Assembly: GCA_016280485.1 (NCBI GenBank)
Contig: JAEEGU010000004.1
Location: forward strand, 1-5,349
From: Bacillota bacterium
Lineage (GTDB): Bacteria; Bacillota; Clostridia; Peptostreptococcales; Anaerovoracaceae
Direction: 5' to 3'
Length of the DNA stretch: 5,349 nucleotides
Every line of letters begins with the position of its first letter. Position 1 is the first letter of the stretch. Below, in pieces: positions 4,894-5,349 of this stretch. The position numbers were made by a program, and so were the translations under genes. The notes under the pieces were generated by a model. That model worked only from the letters and a program-made list of their open reading frames with translations. It ran no database searches and had not been told where the DNA came from.

Positions 4894-5349
4894 TTAAATT
4901 TCCTGTGCCAGATAGACATTATTCGTTGGGAATGTCAGATATGCTGTGCCGCGTACCTCAGCGCCCGATGCATACTCAATAGCGTAGTTTTCCTCTGTTA
5001 TCCACAGATATCCCGCGTATAACGTACTGCCTTGGCTGTCTTGGTACTCACCCGAAATGCTGCCATCTTCTGTATCGTATTGACATTTCAATGCATACTT
5101 TGTACTATCGTTTACGCTAATCGCATATTCTGTGGTCTGCATAGGTGCGCCGTCACCGTATATAGTCGATCCGAATATGATTGAAAGTCCCTGCGAAAGC
5201 TTTGAGATTCCTGTTAGGTCGCTGCTTACCTCTGTGTGCTTACGCTGGAGCTGCCCCCCGTACATGTGAACCTCTCCGCGATTTCGCATTATAAACATTG
5301 GGCAGGTGCTTGAATCGGTACGTATATCCTGTGTGTACGAGTCTCGATC
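4894..5349 (-). CDS. Unrecognised protein, probably 5' partial
   Basis: I do not recognise this gene. The frame ends at TAA 4894-4896 and runs open to the window edge, 151 codons. The visible protein is rich in Ser, Thr, Tyr, Gly and Gln, with alternating polar and hydrophobic stretches that suggest beta strands (for example TEYAISVNDSTKYALKCQYD and LYAGYLWITEENYAIEYASG). It has no transmembrane segment, no visible signal peptide and no catalytic motif I can name. Base composition is lower in GC than the neighbouring operon genes. An ATG at 5263-5265 preceded by GGAGAGG could start a complete 123-residue protein. The ATG at 5296-5298 lacks a ribosome binding site. The gene runs in the same direction as the rimP operon and ends only 9 bases before the -35 box, with no terminator between, so read-through into rimP is possible. 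A degraded or prophage-derived gene cannot be excluded. Confidence 0.65.
   Translation of the reverse strand, partial: DRDSYTQDIRTDSSTCPMFIMRNRGEVHMYGGQLQRKHTEVSSDLTGISKLSQGLSIIFGSTIYGDGAPMQTTEYAISVNDSTKYALKCQYDTEDGSISGEYQDSQGSTLYAGYLWITEENYAIEYASGAEVRGTAYLTFPTNNVYLAQEI
5271..5277 (-). promoter_or_regulatory. Possible internal ribosome binding site in the unrecognised gene
   Basis: The minus strand reads GGAGAGG, then 5 bases, then ATG at 5263-5265. This is a fair Shine-Dalgarno match and is the best candidate if the gene is complete in this window. Because the frame is open upstream for at least 28 more codons, it may simply be coding sequence. Confidence 0.35.

Overview
This window holds a conserved bacterial operon, read entirely from the minus strand: rimP, nusA, a fused ylxR-ylxQ gene, and infB. 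It joins ribosome 30S maturation (RimP), transcription elongation and termination control (NusA), RNA-binding accessory functions (YlxR/RnpM and a YlxQ L7Ae-type domain) and translation initiation (IF2). This gene order, strong AGGAGG-type ribosome binding sites, a near-consensus sigma-A promoter and a NusA without the proteobacterial C-terminal acidic repeats point to a Bacillota genome. Moderately high GC and a long Ala/Lys/Glu- and Gly-rich IF2 N-terminus suggest class Clostridia. No finer placement is supported.

Layout, right to left (the direction of transcription). Positions 5349-4894 hold the 3' end of an unrecognised gene. Its frame stays open to the window edge, but a plausible internal start also exists. 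Next is a 108-base gap with a TTGACA-17-TACAAT promoter, a perfect leader stem-loop and a strong ribosome binding site for rimP (4785-4228). An 86-base gap follows, then nusA (4141-2987), a 30-base gap, the ylxR-ylxQ fusion (2956-2336), a 5-base gap, and infB (2330 to beyond position 1, cut at its C-terminus). No convincing terminator was found between the genes, so one transcript from the rimP promoter is the simplest reading.

The core is ordinary housekeeping. The points worth a second look are four. YlxR and YlxQ form one polypeptide, placing an RNase P-associated module beside a K-turn-binding-type module. The rimP leader hairpin lacks a U-tract, and its distal arm could alternatively pair with the ribosome binding site. 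The IF2 N-terminal extension carries two separate peptide repeat families. The neighbour at the right edge is unidentified. I see no mobile element, CRISPR array, tRNA or rRNA, and no sign of an exotic new system.
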